This document shows, piece by piece, positions 47,901 through 56,027 of a stretch of 64,000 bases of DNA. This stretch comes from Streptoverticillium olivoreticuli subsp. olivoreticuli (GTDB lineage: Bacteria; Actinomycetota; Actinomycetes; Streptomycetales; Streptomycetaceae), in contig NZ_CP031455.1 of NCBI RefSeq assembly GCF_003391135.1, positions 1,612,001 through 1,676,000 of the forward strand. Reading direction: 5' to 3'. Every line of letters begins with the position of its first letter. Position 1 is the stretch's first letter. The position numbers and the translations under genes were made by a program. The notes under the pieces are model-generated. The model saw nothing but the letters and a program-made list of their open reading frames with translations. It had not been told where the DNA came from and searched no databases.

Positions 47901-48733
47901 GGGCCGTCGTTGTTGACCGCGCTCCCCTCGATGACGCAGTAGATCTCATCGCCGTCGGCGAGCGCCCTGGCCAGCGGCTTGAGCAGCACCATCGCCGCGC
48001 CCTCGCCGCGGACGTACCCGTTGGCCCGCTCGTCGAAGGTGAAGCAGCGGCCGTCCGCGGACAGGGCGCCGAGCCGGTCCGCCGCCATCGCACTGTCCTG
48101 TGCCAGGTTGAGCTGTACGCCGCCGGCCAGTGCCGTCGCCGACTCCCCGCGCCGCAGGCTCTCGCACGCCAGGTGCACCGCCACGAGCGAGGACGACTGC
48201 CCGGTGTCCACCACCAGGCTCGGCCCTCGCAATCCCAGGAAGTGGGAGATCCTGTTCGCGATCACGCTGCGGTTCAGGCCGGTGAGGGTGTGGTGCCCGA
48301 CCGCCTCCGGTCCCCTGCGCCGGTCCAGCGCGCTGTAGTCGTCCGCGGTCACGCCGACGAACACCCCGGTGTCGCTGCCCCGTACCGCGGCGGGCAGTAC
48401 GCCCGCGTCCTCCAGGACCTCCCAGCCCAGCTCCAGCGCGAGCCGCTGCTGCGGGTCCATCGACCGCGCCTCGCGCGGGGAGATACCGAAGAACTCGGCG
48501 TCGAAACGGTCGACTTCACCCAGGAAGGCACCCCGGCCGATCGTGCCGGATTCCGCGGCCTCGCCCCACCGGCCCGGCGGCACCTGCGCCACCGCGCTCG
48601 CCCCGCCCGTCAGCAGCCGCCAGAACCGCTCGGGATCCTCCGCGGACGGCAACCGGCAGGCCACCCCCACCACCGCGATGGCGTTGTCCCTCGCACGGAT
48701 GCGTTCGGCGGAAATGGACTCGGATCGGCTCAC
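35909..48733 (-). CDS. Modular type I polyketide synthase: loading module, two extension modules, thioesterase
   Basis: 4274 residues from a GTG at 48733 (GGGGGAGCGGTGCC upstream). Loading module: KSQ with Gln179 replacing the active Cys (VVDTGQSSS), AT with Ser629 and the methylmalonyl motif YASH (730-733), ACP Ser961. Module 1: KS Cys1182, AT Ser1634 with the malonyl motif HAFH (1734-1737), B-type KR with LDD near 2175 and Tyr2228, ACP Ser2389. Module 2: KS Cys2626, AT Ser3092 with the unusual motif FAAH (3194-3197), a KR whose catalytic Tyr and Asn are Gln3774 and Gly3778, ACP Ser3941. The thioesterase follows (GTSSG, Ser4125; His in [11 protein letters not shown]). It should release a triketide: propionate, one malonyl unit reduced to a hydroxyl, and a third unit left as a ketone. 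The third unit is probably methoxymalonyl, given the fkbGHIJK-type operon nearby. Confidence 0.95.
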   Translation of the reverse strand: MSRSESISAERIRARDNAIAVVGVACRLPSAEDPERFWRLLTGGASAVAQVPPGRWGEAAESGTIGRGAFLGEVDRFDAEFFGISPREARSMDPQQRLALELGWEVLEDAGVLPAAVRGSDTGVFVGVTADDYSALDRRRGPEAVGHHTLTGLNRSVIANRISHFLGLRGPSLVVDTGQSSSLVAVHLACESLRRGESATALAGGVQLNLAQDSAMAADRLGALSADGRCFTFDERANGYVRGEGAAMVLLKPLARALADGDEIYCVIEGSAVNNDGPAEGLTTPDPRGQQAVLEAACRRAGVDPAEVQYVELHGTGTRVGDPVEAAALGAVHGAGRRADSPLLVGSVKTNVGHLEGAAGITGLVKVVLSLRNGELPASLNFERPSSRIRFDEWHLDVVTATRPWPYRDGRALAGVSSFGMGGTNCHLIVSAAEPAPGSAPAAADAVDGTAPWPLSGRTRDALRAQAAGLARHMEDDQHLDPMDVGLSLATTRTAFDQRAVVLAPDRAGGLRALAALADGESAPGVVRGAADVEGGTVFVFPGQGSQWAGMGVQLMAESPVFAERLAECAAALAPHVDWSLQEVLQQAEGVPSLERVDVVQPVSWAVMVSLAALWQAHGVVPDAVVGHSQGEIAAACVSGALSLQDAARVVALRSRIIARRLAGEGGMLSVPLPRAEVEARLDRRDGRISVAAVNGPGSVVVSGEPAALEALFEELAGAGVQVRRVAVDYASHSAQVEQVREELTAALEGIVPLRTQVPFFSTVTGTWLDTTGTDAGYWYRNLRQTVGFEPAVRALLEQDHRFFVEVSSHPVLTGGIQETADAADARAVAVGTLRRDLGGRDRFLACLAELYVRGVPVDWSRSFAGTGARRVALPTYAFQRERYWLPEPAGAPAPVAGAGQAVVVDGHAAGPEPVRAGSDATWTRAGLARLVRTETAVVLGHSSADRMNPAHSFRELGFDSAMTVELVTRLKAATGLRMADTVLFDHPTPDRFADHLAVRFTGPATGGVPPEPGAVEADEPVAIVGMACRFPGGVTSPEELWDLVSDGTDAISGMPTGRGWAPETGATGGPGGFLYDADRFDAALFGISPREARAMDPQQRLALEVSWEAVERAEIAPSSLHGSRTGVFVGAMAQDYGPRLKDSSGDAEGYLLTGTSPSVLSGRIAYALGLRGPALTVDTACSSSLVALHLAARALRAGECSLALAGGVTVMSEPGIFVEFARQGGLSPDGRCKAYAEAADGTGWSEGVGILVLQRLSDAIRDGHHVLAVLRGSAVNSDGASNGLTAPSGIAQQQVIGQALGGAGLLPSDVDAVEGHGTGTRLGDPIEAQALLAAYGQDRDRPLLLGSLKSNIGHTQAASGVAGVIKMVLAMRHGVLPRTLHVDAPSSQVDWSAGAVELLTSSVPWPPVERPRRAGVSSFGISGTNAHVIVEQPPRDRPGRPAVPAPAAPPAQAGPALVPWPVSARTEAALEAGLDRLAAFVAATGAAAQDVGYSLATTRSELECRAVLLATTGGAATDGAEDAAGRAARVAEGTVAGDPGPVALLFAGQGAQRPGMGRDLYARFPVFAAAWDEACALLDGQLERPLSEVVSGDDAELLNRTEYAQPALFALEVALFRLVESWGTAPDVLVGHSVGEIAAAHVAGVLSLPDACTLVAARGRLMQALPEGGAMVALRATEDEVAPLLAASGGCAGLAAVNGPQAVVVSGETAAVEAIADRFAADGRKATRLRVGHAFHSPLMTPMLDDFRTVVEGLALGEPRIPIVSTVTGREIDGELIRTPGYWVEHVGRTVRFADAVAAAAAAGARTFLELGPDATLSALAQDVLIDVEDVEAVPLLGRDRGEESTAVTAAARLYVRGVPVRWAELFAGTGARRVALPTYAFQRDRYWIASTGTDPAGPDRVDHPLLRLDWLPAPVPETGGQDPGAAGEAMLIPVAAPAGVPVPEAVRTVTTAVLDVLRQHLSDEGGDGSGAGRPSRLVFVTRGAVATALGAVPDVVAASVWGLVRSAQQESPGSFVLLDVDPADDGDLASAAAGVRRAVLGCDEPQLALRDGELLVPRLAPADAPDPAPPGPVRGGEGTVLVTGGLGGLGALVARHLVTGHGVRHLLLAGRRGADTEGAAELVAGLTAQGARVTVAACDVSDRAALAALLTDIPAEHPLTGIVHAAGVLDDGLVQALTPDRLETVFRPKLDGAWHLHELTRDHDLTAFVVFSSVFGVLGNAGQAAYTAANAFLDALAQRRAAEGLAGLSIGWGPWPQGTGMSAGLSAAEMARIARAGLPVSSVEQGLAWFDAATAARGASVVATRVDRAALRARDTVPAVFRGLVPAAPARRTAATRTSDPLAGLTGDQARTRLLESVREQVVEVLGLAGPAAVGAGRSFKDLGFDSLTANQLRNALRERTGLRLPSTLVYDHPTPEALAAHLWAELDGGPAERHLSAPAAPDTTRGPEAGTSGAEPIAIIGMSCRFPGQVRSPEELWELLAAGKDAVSPLPADRGWDPDVYHPDPERAGKTSARAGGFLDGAAGFDAGFFGISPREAAAMDPQQRMLLELAWEAFERAGLDPASLRGSATGTFVSALSQAYGAGASADADGYQLTGTLPSVLSGRLAYLFDLAGPSVTVDTACSSSLVALHMACQSLRSGESGLALAGGATVLAGPDVLVSLSRHRVMAPDGRCKAFAESADGMGIAEGAGLLVLERLSDALRHGHPVLAVVRGSAVNSDGASNGLTAPSGPAQQRVIRQALANSGLSASEVDAVEAHGTGTALGDPIEAHALLATYGQDRGGNPPLLVGSVKSNIGHTQTAAGVAGVIKMVMALRHGRLPRTLHVTEPSSRIDWNAGALRLLTETTPWPALGRPRRCAVSAFGMSGTNAHAVLEQAPTPASEPVSGTDAPASAPTGRPLTAATASDGPAAWPLSGRSPAALRAQARKLLTHLENHPGLRPVDIGYSLATTRTAFEHRAVLVGDDRAALHESLTALAQGAAHPGVLRGTAPERGPVVFVFPGQDAAWPGMAAGLLDASPVFAARVDECRAALAPYIDWSLTGVMRGERGAPPLEGRPDVQQPVLWAVMVSLAAVWRSLGVEPAAVVGHSQGEVAAACVSGGLSLEDGARVVALRSRLIRERLSGSGAMMSVMAPREQVQAVLDQVSGAVSIAAVNGPRIVTISGDPAALNEVERALSAAGLMRWRLPGVDFAAHSAHIDRIEPELLELLAGVRPRASEVPFHSTVTGGRLDTRELDARYWCRNLRQTVSFAETMTGLVREGHGIMIEVGPHPVLAVGTSEIIEDAGSPAVTLGTLRRDDGGWDRVLRSLGEAHAHGVPVDWPTALTGGRAVDLPTYAFQHESYWTAPPTPEPRTPGSADGPLWEAVGQRDAAVLATLIGLEVEHKDALDAVLPALSAWRERQDRHALVGNLRYRTAWTPLRVPAAPSLTGTWLVVTTGGADDADVTDALTAHGARFRRAVLDGTCTDPGTLMARLGDLDRTAGVLSLLATAEEADTDRPALPAGPALTVSLTRALMSSGTRVPLWTVTRGAVSTGPADPVRDPRQAMTLGLARTAALETPSLRGGSADLPERLDAEAAGRLAALLSQGPGEEQAAVRSSGVLVRRLVKAPARAGSPATWTPRGTTLITGGTGALGRRTARWLARQGAEHLVLLSRRGPAAPGAAELLAELNAWGTTAEAVPCDLTDKDAVAAVLDELSANGTPVRSVVHLAGTRTLGPLATAGPGHVAEAVHAKVTGAAHLDELLDDKELDAFVLPSSVAGIWGVGDHAAQAAAGAYLEALAAQRRARGARATSVFFGPWEEAREQLGEPGSEQLLRTGVSFLDGDLALTGLAQALHEEESAPTVADIDWKRYLPVVTTAGPNPFFAELPEAQDLARPVPTTGDGEFTTRLRLRSLPATERRRLLLDLIRGEAAAALGHASGDAVAEHAVFRDNGMDSLAAVDLRNRLATATGTALPSTVVLTHPTPADLADHLLDHLATPSAPNHGTVGASPTDLVARLHREAVRTGRPDGADTLLSQLAALRPKSTEPLPPAVDRLTAGTSGPRLICVAPIVPLTGPDTYFALARALPEHWDISCLTPPGFGADEALPATLEALVAGLAQAVHAEAGGEAAEPVILLGTSSGGILAHATARHLADRGTPVQAVVLLDTYDLRTPTARALLPHLWHGLYEREHLTDGYTATALSAYAWTERLLHTWTPGPAPFPTLLLRASEPLPVAPGTDPGPHAWQTTLPHITTTLTTPGNHFTLVNQHAPTTATHITDWLGERGCTR

Positions 48734-48974
48734 GGCACCGCTCCCCCAACTCTTCGTCTCAGCAGGTTCGGCAGGGAGAGAGCACGCACCGCCACACGCC
48801 CGTTCTCCAAGAATCAGGCGGCACAGGACTGCCGTTCACGTCGTGTATCGACAAAGCGCAACACTACAGGGGCACTTGCGAAGAGCCAATCTTTTGCTTT
48901 CCGGACCCCTATGCATGAAATCCCTTCCGTTGCATTATCGTTGAGATATCGTCAATCCAATCGAAGGAGAGGGA
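48734..48974. promoter_or_regulatory. Divergent promoter region between PKS and carboxymuconolactone-decarboxylase-like gene
   Basis: 241 bp, AT-richer than its surroundings near the plus-strand gene. Direct repeats TATCGT at 48936-48941 and 48947-48952 precede TCAATCC (48952-48958) just ahead of the ribosome-binding site. The same TCAATCC occurs upstream of the fkbK-like gene at 53768, hinting at shared control. Confidence 0.4.
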
Positions 48975-49568
48975 ATGCGGCCCAGGATCCATCCGCAGGG
49001 CGTGGAAGAATTCGCCGTCACACCCGCCGGCCATGCCTATGCCCGGACGGCGAAGGAGTCGCTGAACGGGCTCCTCGCGGACAGGCCCCCGCCGAACGTC
49101 ACGCGGACCATCGCCAACCACCCGGCACTGCTGGCCGCGATGCAGCCGCTGATGGCGCACGTGGCCGGCGAGCTCCTCCCGGCACGCGAGCGCGAACTCG
49201 TCATCCTGCGCACGGCTTGGCGTTCCCAGGCCCCGTACGTCTGGGCCCACCACCACGCCGCGGGGCTCTTCGTCGGGCTGAGCGAGGCGGAGATCGCCCG
49301 GGTCGCCTCGGACGACACCTCCGAGTGGACGCTCTTCGAGGCCGCCCTCCTCGCGGCCGTCGACGAGCTCCACACCAGGTCCGTGATCTCGGACGGCACC
49401 TGGAAACGACTCGCCGAGCGCTACGGCGAGGAGCAGTTCCTCGAACTGCTGGCCCTCGCCGGGACGTACAAGACGCTGGCCTTCATCCTGAATTCCTCCG
49501 CCACCCCGATCGACCCGTGGCTGGAACACCCGGCGGCGCTGCCCGCGGACCCGGGGCGGCTTTGCTGA
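48975..49568 (+). CDS. Carboxymuconolactone-decarboxylase / AhpD-like protein
   Basis: 197 residues from the ATG at 48975 with the strong ribosome-binding site GAAGGAGAGGGA. The all-helical AhpD-like fold is marked by LPARERELVILRTAWRSQAPYVWAHHH, then LSEAEIARVASDD and LFEAALLAAVDELH. The CxxC of peroxidase-active AhpD is absent (SQAPYVWAHHH instead), which points to a decarboxylase-like or unknown role. It is divergent from the PKS and tail-to-tail with the methoxymalonyl operon, so a tailoring role on the polyketide is plausible but unproven. Confidence 0.82.
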   Translation: MRPRIHPQGVEEFAVTPAGHAYARTAKESLNGLLADRPPPNVTRTIANHPALLAAMQPLMAHVAGELLPARERELVILRTAWRSQAPYVWAHHHAAGLFVGLSEAEIARVASDDTSEWTLFEAALLAAVDELHTRSVISDGTWKRLAERYGEEQFLELLALAGTYKTLAFILNSSATPIDPWLEHPAALPADPGRLC

Positions 49569-49697
49569 CGGAAATGGGTTGGTCGAACGACGAGAGCTCG
49601 TCTCCGCGGTCGATTTCCGCCGGCACTCAAGCGGGTCGTCGAATTCCTCGGCCGACGGCTCCGCCCCCGCCGAGGTGTACGGCGTCCGACTGTGCCG

Positions 49698-50366
49698 CTA
49701 CTGCCGCTTCTTGCGGATCAGCGTCATACCGTCCGCCATCGGGATCAGGGACATCTCCACCCGCGGGTCGTCACGGACCAGCGTGTTGAACGCGCGGATC
49801 GCGGTGGTGTCCGGGTCCTGGGCGTCGGGGTCCACGACCTTGCCGAAGAACAGGGTGTTGTCGACCACGATCAGGCCGTGGTCGCCGACGAGAGTCAGCG
49901 CCGACTCGTAGTAGTCCGGGTAGTGCTGCTTGTCGGCGTCGATGAAGACGAAGTCGAACGCGCCCGGGCCCTCGTCCGCGACGAGTGCTTCGAGGGTGTC
50001 CACCGCGTCACCGACACGCAGGTCGATCTGCCCGTCGACGCCCGCCTCGGCCCAGTACTCGGCGCCGATCCGCGGCCAGCGGTCGGTGATGTCGCAGGTG
50101 ACCAGCCGTCCGCCGGGCACGAGCGCGCGGGCCAGGCACAGGGTGCTGTACCCGGTGTACGTACCGATCTCGAGGATCCTGCGGGCCGGGGTGAGACCGG
50201 CCAGCAGGGTCAGCAGCTGCCCCTCCTCGGGCATGACCTGCAGTGCGCTGCCCGCCGGAAGTTCCGACGTCGTCCCGCGCAGCCGCCGCAGGACCTCGTC
50301 CTCGCGCAAGGAGGACTCCCGGATGTACTCCGAGAGCCCGGCCGGGAGACCTAGCTGGTTCGCCAT
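49698..50366 (-). CDS. fkbG: O-methyltransferase of methoxymalonyl-ACP synthesis
   Basis: 222 residues. A caffeoyl-CoA-type O-methyltransferase with ILEIGTYTGYSTLCLARAL (SAM loop), FDFVFIDADKQHYPDYY and VVDNTLFFGKVVD (metal ligands Asp, Asp, Asn). In FkbG-type pathways this enzyme methylates hydroxymalonyl-ACP to methoxymalonyl-ACP. It is the last gene of a five-gene operon whose products match the FK520/ansamitocin extender-unit set. Confidence 0.9.
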   Translation of the reverse strand: MANQLGLPAGLSEYIRESSLREDEVLRRLRGTTSELPAGSALQVMPEEGQLLTLLAGLTPARRILEIGTYTGYSTLCLARALVPGGRLVTCDITDRWPRIGAEYWAEAGVDGQIDLRVGDAVDTLEALVADEGPGAFDFVFIDADKQHYPDYYESALTLVGDHGLIVVDNTLFFGKVVDPDAQDPDTTAIRAFNTLVRDDPRVEMSLIPMADGMTLIRKKRQ

Positions 50367-50413
50367 GCGTCATCCATCTTCTCTGATCGGACCGGTCGAG
50401 TACGCGCCCGCGC

Positions 50414-51490
50414 TCAGACGCCCTCAAGGCTGACGGTGTGCAGCTTCATCGTGGGCGGCGGGGCGCAGGGCGCCGGAAGCAGATGCAGCCGCTGGACGTC
50501 TTCCTGAGCGGGCTCCGGCAGCCCGGCCCGGCAGTCGCAGGGCTCGTCGGTGAAGCCGGCGAGGCGGTAGGCGATCTCCATCATCCGGTTGCGCTCGGTG
50601 CGCCGGAAGTCGGCGACCAGGTGGACGCCCGCGTGTGCGGCCTGGTCGACGAGCCAGCCGAGGAGCACAGAACCGGCGCCGAACGACACCACGCGGCACG
50701 ACGTGGCCAGCAGCTTCAGATTCCAGACGCCGGCGTGCTTCTCCAGCAGTTGGAGGCCGACCGCGCCGTGCGGCCCGAACCGGTCGGTGAGCGTGGTCAC
50801 CAGGACCTCGTGACGTGGATCGGCGAGCAGCGCGCGCAGATCGGAGCTGGAGTAGTGCACTCCCGTGGCGTTCATCTGGCTGGTGCGCAGCGTCAGCTCC
50901 TCCACGCGGGACAACTCGTCCTCGGTGGCGCGTCCGATGCGCATCTGCAGTTCCAGGGAACGCAGGAAGTCGTCGCTCGGCCCCTGGAACTCCGCCTCGG
51001 CCGACTTCCGCCGGAATCCGGCCTGGTACATCTGCCGACGGCGGCGCGAGTCCACCGTCACCGTCACCGGGCTGAACTCCGGCAGAGCGGCGAGCTCGGG
51101 CAACCGCCCGGCGTCGTAGCAGCGGACCTCCGGCAGATGGAAGCGGACTTCTGCCCGCTCCGCCGGCTGGTCGTCCACGAAGGCGACGGTGCCGAGCGCG
51201 AAGCCGAGCTCGTCGGCGATCTCCCGCACCGAGTCCGACTTCGGGCCCCAGCCGATGCGCGGCAGGACGAAGTACTCGGCGACGCCCAGCGCCTCCAGCC
51301 GCTTCCATGCCTGGTCGTGGTCATTCTTGCTGGCGACCGACTGGAGGATGCCGCGGCTGTCCAGCTCGGTGACGAGCTCGCGGACGGAGTCGGGGAGCCT
51401 CACGTCGCCGTCCTCCAGCAGCGTGCCCTGCCAGAGGGTGTTGTCGAGGTCCCACACCAGGCACTTCACGATCGAGGTCTGTTCAGCCAC
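50414..51490 (-). CDS. fkbH: FkbH-like HAD-family glyceryl-ACP synthase
   Basis: 358 residues. The HAD nucleophile motif CLVWDLDNTLWQGTLLEDG is at residues 10-28, with later SVASKNDHDQAW and AFVDDQPAERAEV. The second half is GNAT-like (LTLRTSQMNATG through VLLGWLVDQA). FkbH converts 1,3-bisphosphoglycerate to a glyceryl group bound to the dedicated ACP, the first step to methoxymalonyl-ACP. The same enzyme also feeds tetronate pathways, but the presence of FkbG, I, J and K points to methoxymalonyl. Confidence 0.93.
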   Translation of the reverse strand: MAEQTSIVKCLVWDLDNTLWQGTLLEDGDVRLPDSVRELVTELDSRGILQSVASKNDHDQAWKRLEALGVAEYFVLPRIGWGPKSDSVREIADELGFALGTVAFVDDQPAERAEVRFHLPEVRCYDAGRLPELAALPEFSPVTVTVDSRRRRQMYQAGFRRKSAEAEFQGPSDDFLRSLELQMRIGRATEDELSRVEELTLRTSQMNATGVHYSSSDLRALLADPRHEVLVTTLTDRFGPHGAVGLQLLEKHAGVWNLKLLATSCRVVSFGAGSVLLGWLVDQAAHAGVHLVADFRRTERNRMMEIAYRLAGFTDEPCDCRAGLPEPAQEDVQRLHLLPAPCAPPPTMKLHTVSLEGV

Positions 51491-51517
51491 TGCTTCTCCT
51501 TGGCTCGTGTCGCCGTC

Positions 51518-52636
51518 TCATCGCGCCGGCATGGACACCGCGTGGTCGGAAAGGATCAGCTGGCAGATCTCCGTACTGCCCTCGATGAGCTCCATGAGTT
51601 TCGCGTCGCGGTACGCGCGCTCGACCGCATGGCCCTCGTGCGCGGCCGCCGAACCCAGGACCTGCACGGCCGCGGCGGCGCCCTGCGCGGCCTGGACGGC
51701 GCTCACCTGCTTGGCGAGGACGGAGGCGACGACCATCTCGGGAGAGCCGCTGTCCCAGCACCGGCTGGCGTGTTCGCACATCCGAGTGGCGATCTGCTCA
51801 CCGGTCAGCAGGTTCGCCAGGTGACGGCCGACGAGCTGGTGCCGGGCGAGCGTTCTGCCGAACTGCCGTCGGGTCCGAGCGTGTTGGCGGGCGGCGTCGA
51901 GACAGGCCCGGAGGATACCCACGCAGCCCCAGGCGACCGACATCCGCCCGTACGCCAGCGCGGTCGTCACCAGGAGCATCAGCGGCTGCCCGCCGCCGAG
52001 TACCGCGGTGGCCGGCAGCCGCACGCCGTCGAGCCTCACGTCCGCGTGGCCCGCCGCCCGGCAGCCGGACGGCCGCGGGACCCTGGTCACGGTGACGCCC
52101 GGAGCCGACGCCGGCACCACGACAGCGGCCGCCCCGGAGCCGTACCGCCCTACTACGACGATCATGTCGGCGTAGTGGGCCGCGGTCGTCCAGACCTTCT
52201 GTCCGCGGACGACGACGGTGTCACCGTCGGGTTCGATGGTGGTGGTCATCGCCGACAGATCGCTGCCCGCCTCCGGCTCGCTGAACGCGACGGCGGCGAG
52301 CCGGCCACCGGCCAGCTCCGGCAGGTACTCCGCGTGCTGCCGCGGATCACCCAGGCGCCGGATCGTCCACGCGGCCATGCCCTGCGAGGTCATCACGCTC
52401 CGCAGCGAGCTGCAGCGGCTGCCGACGCGCGCGGTGAACTCGCCGTTCGCCGCGCTGCTCGCCCCGAGGCCGCCGAAGGTCTCCGGCACCTCCGCGCACA
52501 ACAGGCCGCGGGCCGCCAGTGCGCGCAGGACGTCGCCGGGAATCAGACCGGCCCGGTCCCACTCGGCGGCCCGGTCGCCTACCAGGTCGTCGACGAACTC
52601 ACCGGCGTCCGCGAGCGGTTCAGGCACCGGTGGCAT
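51518..52636 (-). CDS. fkbI: FkbI-like acyl-ACP dehydrogenase
   Basis: 372 residues of the acyl-CoA dehydrogenase fold: VAFSEPEAGSDLSAMTT, GQKVWTTAAHYADM, a C-terminal FAD region (ARTRRQFGRTLARHQLVG) and IEGSTEICQLILSDHAV. In methoxymalonyl-ACP synthesis the FkbI homologue oxidises the hydroxyacyl-ACP intermediate. Its start overlaps the ACP gene stop by 17 bp. Confidence 0.9.
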   Translation of the reverse strand: MPPVPEPLADAGEFVDDLVGDRAAEWDRAGLIPGDVLRALAARGLLCAEVPETFGGLGASSAANGEFTARVGSRCSSLRSVMTSQGMAAWTIRRLGDPRQHAEYLPELAGGRLAAVAFSEPEAGSDLSAMTTTIEPDGDTVVVRGQKVWTTAAHYADMIVVVGRYGSGAAAVVVPASAPGVTVTRVPRPSGCRAAGHADVRLDGVRLPATAVLGGGQPLMLLVTTALAYGRMSVAWGCVGILRACLDAARQHARTRRQFGRTLARHQLVGRHLANLLTGEQIATRMCEHASRCWDSGSPEMVVASVLAKQVSAVQAAQGAAAAVQVLGSAAAHEGHAVERAYRDAKLMELIEGSTEICQLILSDHAVSMPAR

Positions 52637-52898
52637 GCCCGGCGCCGTTCAACCGCAGCACAAGGGCGGTCATCGCCCGCACGGAGCGGAAGTTGTCCCG
52701 CTTGAGGTCGTCCCCCAGGATCTGCACGGAGAACGCCTGCTCCAGGTGGACGACGAGCTCCATCGCGAACAGCGAGGACACCAGCCCGGACTCGAAGAGA
52801 TCCTGATCGGCGGGGACATCGGCCCCGACCCGCTTCGAGACGAACGCCGTGATCGCCTGCGCGATCCCCTCAGCGGTGGTTGCCGGGTCCTGGTTCAC
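52620..52898 (-). CDS. fkbJ: Discrete acyl carrier protein (FkbJ-like)
   Basis: 92 residues. Acidic helical ACP with the phosphopantetheine site DLFESGLVSSLFAMEL (first Ser after Val). It carries glyceryl and later methoxymalonyl groups while FkbH, K, I and G act, then delivers the extender to a PKS acyltransferase. It overlaps fkbK upstream by 4 bp and fkbI downstream by 17 bp. Confidence 0.9.
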   Translation of the reverse strand: MNQDPATTAEGIAQAITAFVSKRVGADVPADQDLFESGLVSSLFAMELVVHLEQAFSVQILGDDLKRDNFRSVRAMTALVLRLNGAGHATGA

Positions 52899-53761
52899 GA
52901 AAGCACCTCTCCGTAGTCATAGAAACCGCGCCCCGTCTTGCGCCCCAGATCACCGCGGCGCACCTTTTCCATGAGGAGTTCGCAGGGCTCGAAGGTGGAA
53001 TTCCCGGTCCGCTCGGCGAGAAGCCGGAGAGCGTCCGCGAGGTTGTCGAGTCCGATCAGATCGGCGGTGCGCAGCGGGCCCGTCGGATGGCCGAGGCATC
53101 CGTGCATCAGCCGGTCCACGGACTCGACGCTCGCGGTGCCCTCGGCAACGATTCTCGCCGCTTCGTTGATCATGGGATGCAGCAGCCTGCTGGTGACGAA
53201 TCCCGGCGCGTCGCGGACGACGACCGTTTTCTTCCCCAGCCGTTCCAGGAAGGAAAGGACGGCGGCCATGGCGTCGTCGCCGGTCTGCGGGCCGCGGACC
53301 ACCTCGACCATCTCGATGAGATAGGCCGGATTCATGAAGTGCACCCCGGCCAGTTCCGCGGGCCGTCGCACCGACTTCGCCAGTTCGGCGACGGGGATGC
53401 CGGAGGTGTTGGTGATCAACGGGACGCCGGCGGGGATCGTGCGGGAGATCTCCGTCATGACCCGCGCCTTGAGCGAGGCGTCCTCGGTGATCGCCTCGAT
53501 CACCACGGCGGCATCCGCGGCGGCCTCGCCCGACAGAGTCGCCGTCAGCGTTCCGGGGGTCCGGCCGGCGGGGAAGGCGCCCATGAGTTGCCCGTGCCGC
53601 ATTTGCTGCGTGATCTCCGCTCGGGCGTCCTGCAGTACATCGTCCGAGACGTCGATCAGTACGACGTCCACCCCGCGGCCCAGTGCCAGCGCGGTGATGC
53701 TGCGGCCCATGACCCCTGCGCCGAACACAGCGATCGAAGCCGATTGCAAATTCGCTAACAC
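52895..53761 (-). CDS. fkbK: FkbK-like 3-hydroxyacyl dehydrogenase
   Basis: 288 residues. The NAD-binding loop is IAVFGAGVMGRSITALAL, with further hydroxyacyl-CoA dehydrogenase features (LITNTSGIPVAELA, GVHFMNPAYLIEMVEVV with the catalytic His, and GRKTGRGFYDY near the C-terminus). In the FK520-type pathway it oxidises glyceryl-ACP. It is the first gene of the operon fkbK-J-I-H-G, and the inverted repeat TCAATC-N7-GATTGA lies just upstream. Confidence 0.92.
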   Translation of the reverse strand: MLANLQSASIAVFGAGVMGRSITALALGRGVDVVLIDVSDDVLQDARAEITQQMRHGQLMGAFPAGRTPGTLTATLSGEAAADAAVVIEAITEDASLKARVMTEISRTIPAGVPLITNTSGIPVAELAKSVRRPAELAGVHFMNPAYLIEMVEVVRGPQTGDDAMAAVLSFLERLGKKTVVVRDAPGFVTSRLLHPMINEAARIVAEGTASVESVDRLMHGCLGHPTGPLRTADLIGLDNLADALRLLAERTGNSTFEPCELLMEKVRRGDLGRKTGRGFYDYGEVLS

Positions 53762-53767
53762 CTGCTA

Positions 53768-53786
53768 TCAATCCTCATTCGATTGA
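53768..53786. promoter_or_regulatory. Inverted repeat upstream of fkbK
   Basis: TCAATC-CTCATTC-GATTGA, 7-25 bp before the fkbK start. The half-site TCAATCC recurs at 48952-48958 before the divergent gene next to the PKS. Confidence 0.5.
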
Positions 53787-53884
53787 GCACGCGGGTAACG
53801 GTCGACCGAATTGACCGACTCCTCCGGAGGACACTATGAGCGGTCCCCCTACGAGCCAACCCCTAGCTGCCCCAGTAGGCAATT

Positions 53885-53906
53885 GGGGTGGCAGCAGCCA
53901 TACCCC
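53885..53906. terminator. Hairpin downstream of the GH43-like gene
   Basis: GGGGTGGC-AGCA-GCCATACCCC forms an 8-bp stem with one 2-nt bulge, 28 bp after the stop of the minus-strand gene. There is no T-run, as is usual in Streptomyces. Confidence 0.5.
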
Positions 53907-53933
53907 TGTGGGTGCCGATAAATCAGGGCAGCC

Positions 53934-55961
53934 TCAGTACGCGGGACTGCCCGCCGGTACGGGCGCGACCGCGCGATCGCCGAACGCGGTCCACGGGCGC
54001 CAGCCGCCACTGGGCCGGTCCTGGACGCGGGTGTGTATCCGGCCTTCGGTGGTGACGGCGAAGACGTGGATCCGTCCGGTGGCGTCGACCGCTGCCGTGG
54101 GCACGGCGGCGAACCGGACGCCGGGCGCGTCGAATTCGCCACCGGGATCCCAGCTGCCGCCAGGTGTGACCTGCCGGCGGTGGCTGAGCCGGGCCCCGCC
54201 GGGTGACAGGGCAAAGGCTTCGAGCCTGCCGTCGGCGTCGGGGGCGAGCGCCGGGGCCGCGGCCGTCCAGCCGAACATCGCTTGCCAGTCGTCCCAGCCG
54301 CCGCTCGGCACGGTCTGGCGCCGGTAGTACGCCGCCAGGCCGGACGGGGCCATCGCGACGACAGTGAGCCTGCCGCTGCCGTCTCGTGTCACGCGCGGCG
54401 CGGTGCCGGCCGCAGTGCCGAAACGGCTCCACTGCGCCCAGACGCCGTTGGGTGTCTCCTGCCACCGGTGGTAGATGCCGGAGCCGCCGGGCGAGAGCGC
54501 GAAGACCTCCAGCCGTCCGTCGGCGTTGGCCGCGACGACGGGCGGTGCGCCCGTGGGCCCGCCGAAGCCGCCGTCCCACGCGTCCCATGTCAGCGATCCG
54601 GGCGAGCGTTGCCGCCGCCGGGCGACGGCGGTGCCGCCCGGGCCCGGCGCGAAGACCTCCAGCCTGCCGTCGGCATTGCGGGCGACGGCCGGGGCGGAGC
54701 CTGCCGCGCCGCCGAACTCCTCCCAGTCGCCCCAGCCGCCGTCCGGACGCTGCACCCGGTGGTGCAGGGCAGCACCGCCCGGGGCGAGGGAGAAGACCTC
54801 CAGCCTGCCGTTGGTGTTGCGGCCGAGCGTGGGAACCGCCCCGGCCGGTCCGCCGAACGGCTCCCAGGACGACCATGTGTCCGACTCCTGGTCGAGTTGG
54901 ACGCGTCGCAGCAGCGAACGGTCGCTCGCGTCCAGCGCGAACACGGTCAGCCGGCCGTCGACATCCAGCCCGGCCACCGGATTATCGATGCTCTGCCAGG
55001 GCGGTGGTGTGTCCCGCCACTGCAAGGGGGCCAGATACAGCCCCTGTTGGAACCAGCCCGCGGCACTCGCATGCCACTGCTGTCCGTCGGTGACCACCTC
55101 GACGGCGTGTCCGGGCACATGGCCCGCGTAACCGTCGAGGTCGAAGGCGAACGGATTCCGGGACGCGAAGACATCGGTGCCGTCGTAGCCGTTGCGTGGC
55201 CCGATGAACAGGTGGTACCAGCCGTCGCGCTCGACGACGAAGGGTGACTCGGTGACCGACAGCGTCGCAGCGGTGGTCGCGTCGGTGAACGCGATACCCG
55301 GTTCGCTCCAGTGCAACAGATCATCGGAGCGCCGGAAGGCCACCACATGCCGGCCGTCCTGGCCGGACAGTTCGGTGTAGTACATCACCCACTGGCCGGC
55401 GACCCGCAGCACCATCGGGTCGCGCGCCACGCGCCCCCGGAAGAGCGGGCCGGTCGGAACCCGCGTCCAGGTGAACAGGTCGGTCGAGGTGGCGAGGTTG
55501 ATCGCGGCACCACCGCGGCCACCGGCGGCGTAGAACATCCAGTACGTGCCGCCCGCCTCGATGACGTGCGGCGCCCACAGGTGTTCCTCTCCGAAGTAGG
55601 CAGGGTCGACGGTCAGCGCGTCGGTGTGCGTGGTCCACGGCCCGTACGGATCCGGGGCGGAAGCGTGGGCGAAGGAGACCTCGGCCGAGCTGTCGGGGGC
55701 CTGGCCGGGAGGCGCGCCAGCGCCGACGATGCCGAACAGGTGCCACCGGTCGGCTGCCTTGATCAGTGTGTGATCGTTGAGGTAGCGCTGCCCGCCAGGG
55801 GTGGACGGGTCGTAGACGTGCGCGAAGGGACCCGCGCCGATCCACTGGTGGGGCGGGGGCGGCGCGGCGCCGGCGGGCGCGGCGCCGCCGGCTCCCAGCA
55901 GTGCGAGTGTGCCCGCCGCGGCGGAGCCCTGGAGCAGACGGCGTCTGCTGATCGGATGCAT
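53934..55961 (-). CDS. Exported GH43/GH32-like protein with C-terminal beta-propeller repeats
   Basis: 675 residues with a twin-arginine signal (ISRRRLLQGSAAAGTLALLG). Residues ~40-320 form a five-bladed glycosidase-like domain with typical phrases (YLNDHTLIKAADRWHLFGIV, HLWAPHVIEAGGTYWMFYA, RDPMVLRVAGQWVMYYTE, VTESPFVVERDGWYHLFIG). Residues ~330-675 hold about seven repeats of the type NADGRLEVFALSPGG...W..W..FGG, the PLL/tectonin-like lectin propeller. It probably binds and cleaves or recognises a glycan outside the cell. It is the third gene of an operon with two peptidoglycan hydrolases carrying related propellers. Confidence 0.85.
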   Translation of the reverse strand: MHPISRRRLLQGSAAAGTLALLGAGGAAPAGAAPPPPHQWIGAGPFAHVYDPSTPGGQRYLNDHTLIKAADRWHLFGIVGAGAPPGQAPDSSAEVSFAHASAPDPYGPWTTHTDALTVDPAYFGEEHLWAPHVIEAGGTYWMFYAAGGRGGAAINLATSTDLFTWTRVPTGPLFRGRVARDPMVLRVAGQWVMYYTELSGQDGRHVVAFRRSDDLLHWSEPGIAFTDATTAATLSVTESPFVVERDGWYHLFIGPRNGYDGTDVFASRNPFAFDLDGYAGHVPGHAVEVVTDGQQWHASAAGWFQQGLYLAPLQWRDTPPPWQSIDNPVAGLDVDGRLTVFALDASDRSLLRRVQLDQESDTWSSWEPFGGPAGAVPTLGRNTNGRLEVFSLAPGGAALHHRVQRPDGGWGDWEEFGGAAGSAPAVARNADGRLEVFAPGPGGTAVARRRQRSPGSLTWDAWDGGFGGPTGAPPVVAANADGRLEVFALSPGGSGIYHRWQETPNGVWAQWSRFGTAAGTAPRVTRDGSGRLTVVAMAPSGLAAYYRRQTVPSGGWDDWQAMFGWTAAAPALAPDADGRLEAFALSPGGARLSHRRQVTPGGSWDPGGEFDAPGVRFAAVPTAAVDATGRIHVFAVTTEGRIHTRVQDRPSGGWRPWTAFGDRAVAPVPAGSPAY

Positions 55962-56027
55962 GAGCCCTCCGGGCGGGATGCCGTGGCCGGCCGGGCGGTG
56001 TCGCCCCGGCCGGCCACGGGTGTCGGG

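Noticed and set aside
50414..51490. Tetronate biosynthesis from the FkbH-like gene
   Set aside because: Tetronate clusters lack the complete FkbG, I, J and K set; the full set here points to methoxymalonyl-ACP.
49698..53761. Part of an FK506/FK520-type macrolide cluster
   Set aside because: Only the extender-unit genes fkbG-K match. The PKS has just two extension modules and no lysine cyclodeaminase or pipecolate NRPS is present.
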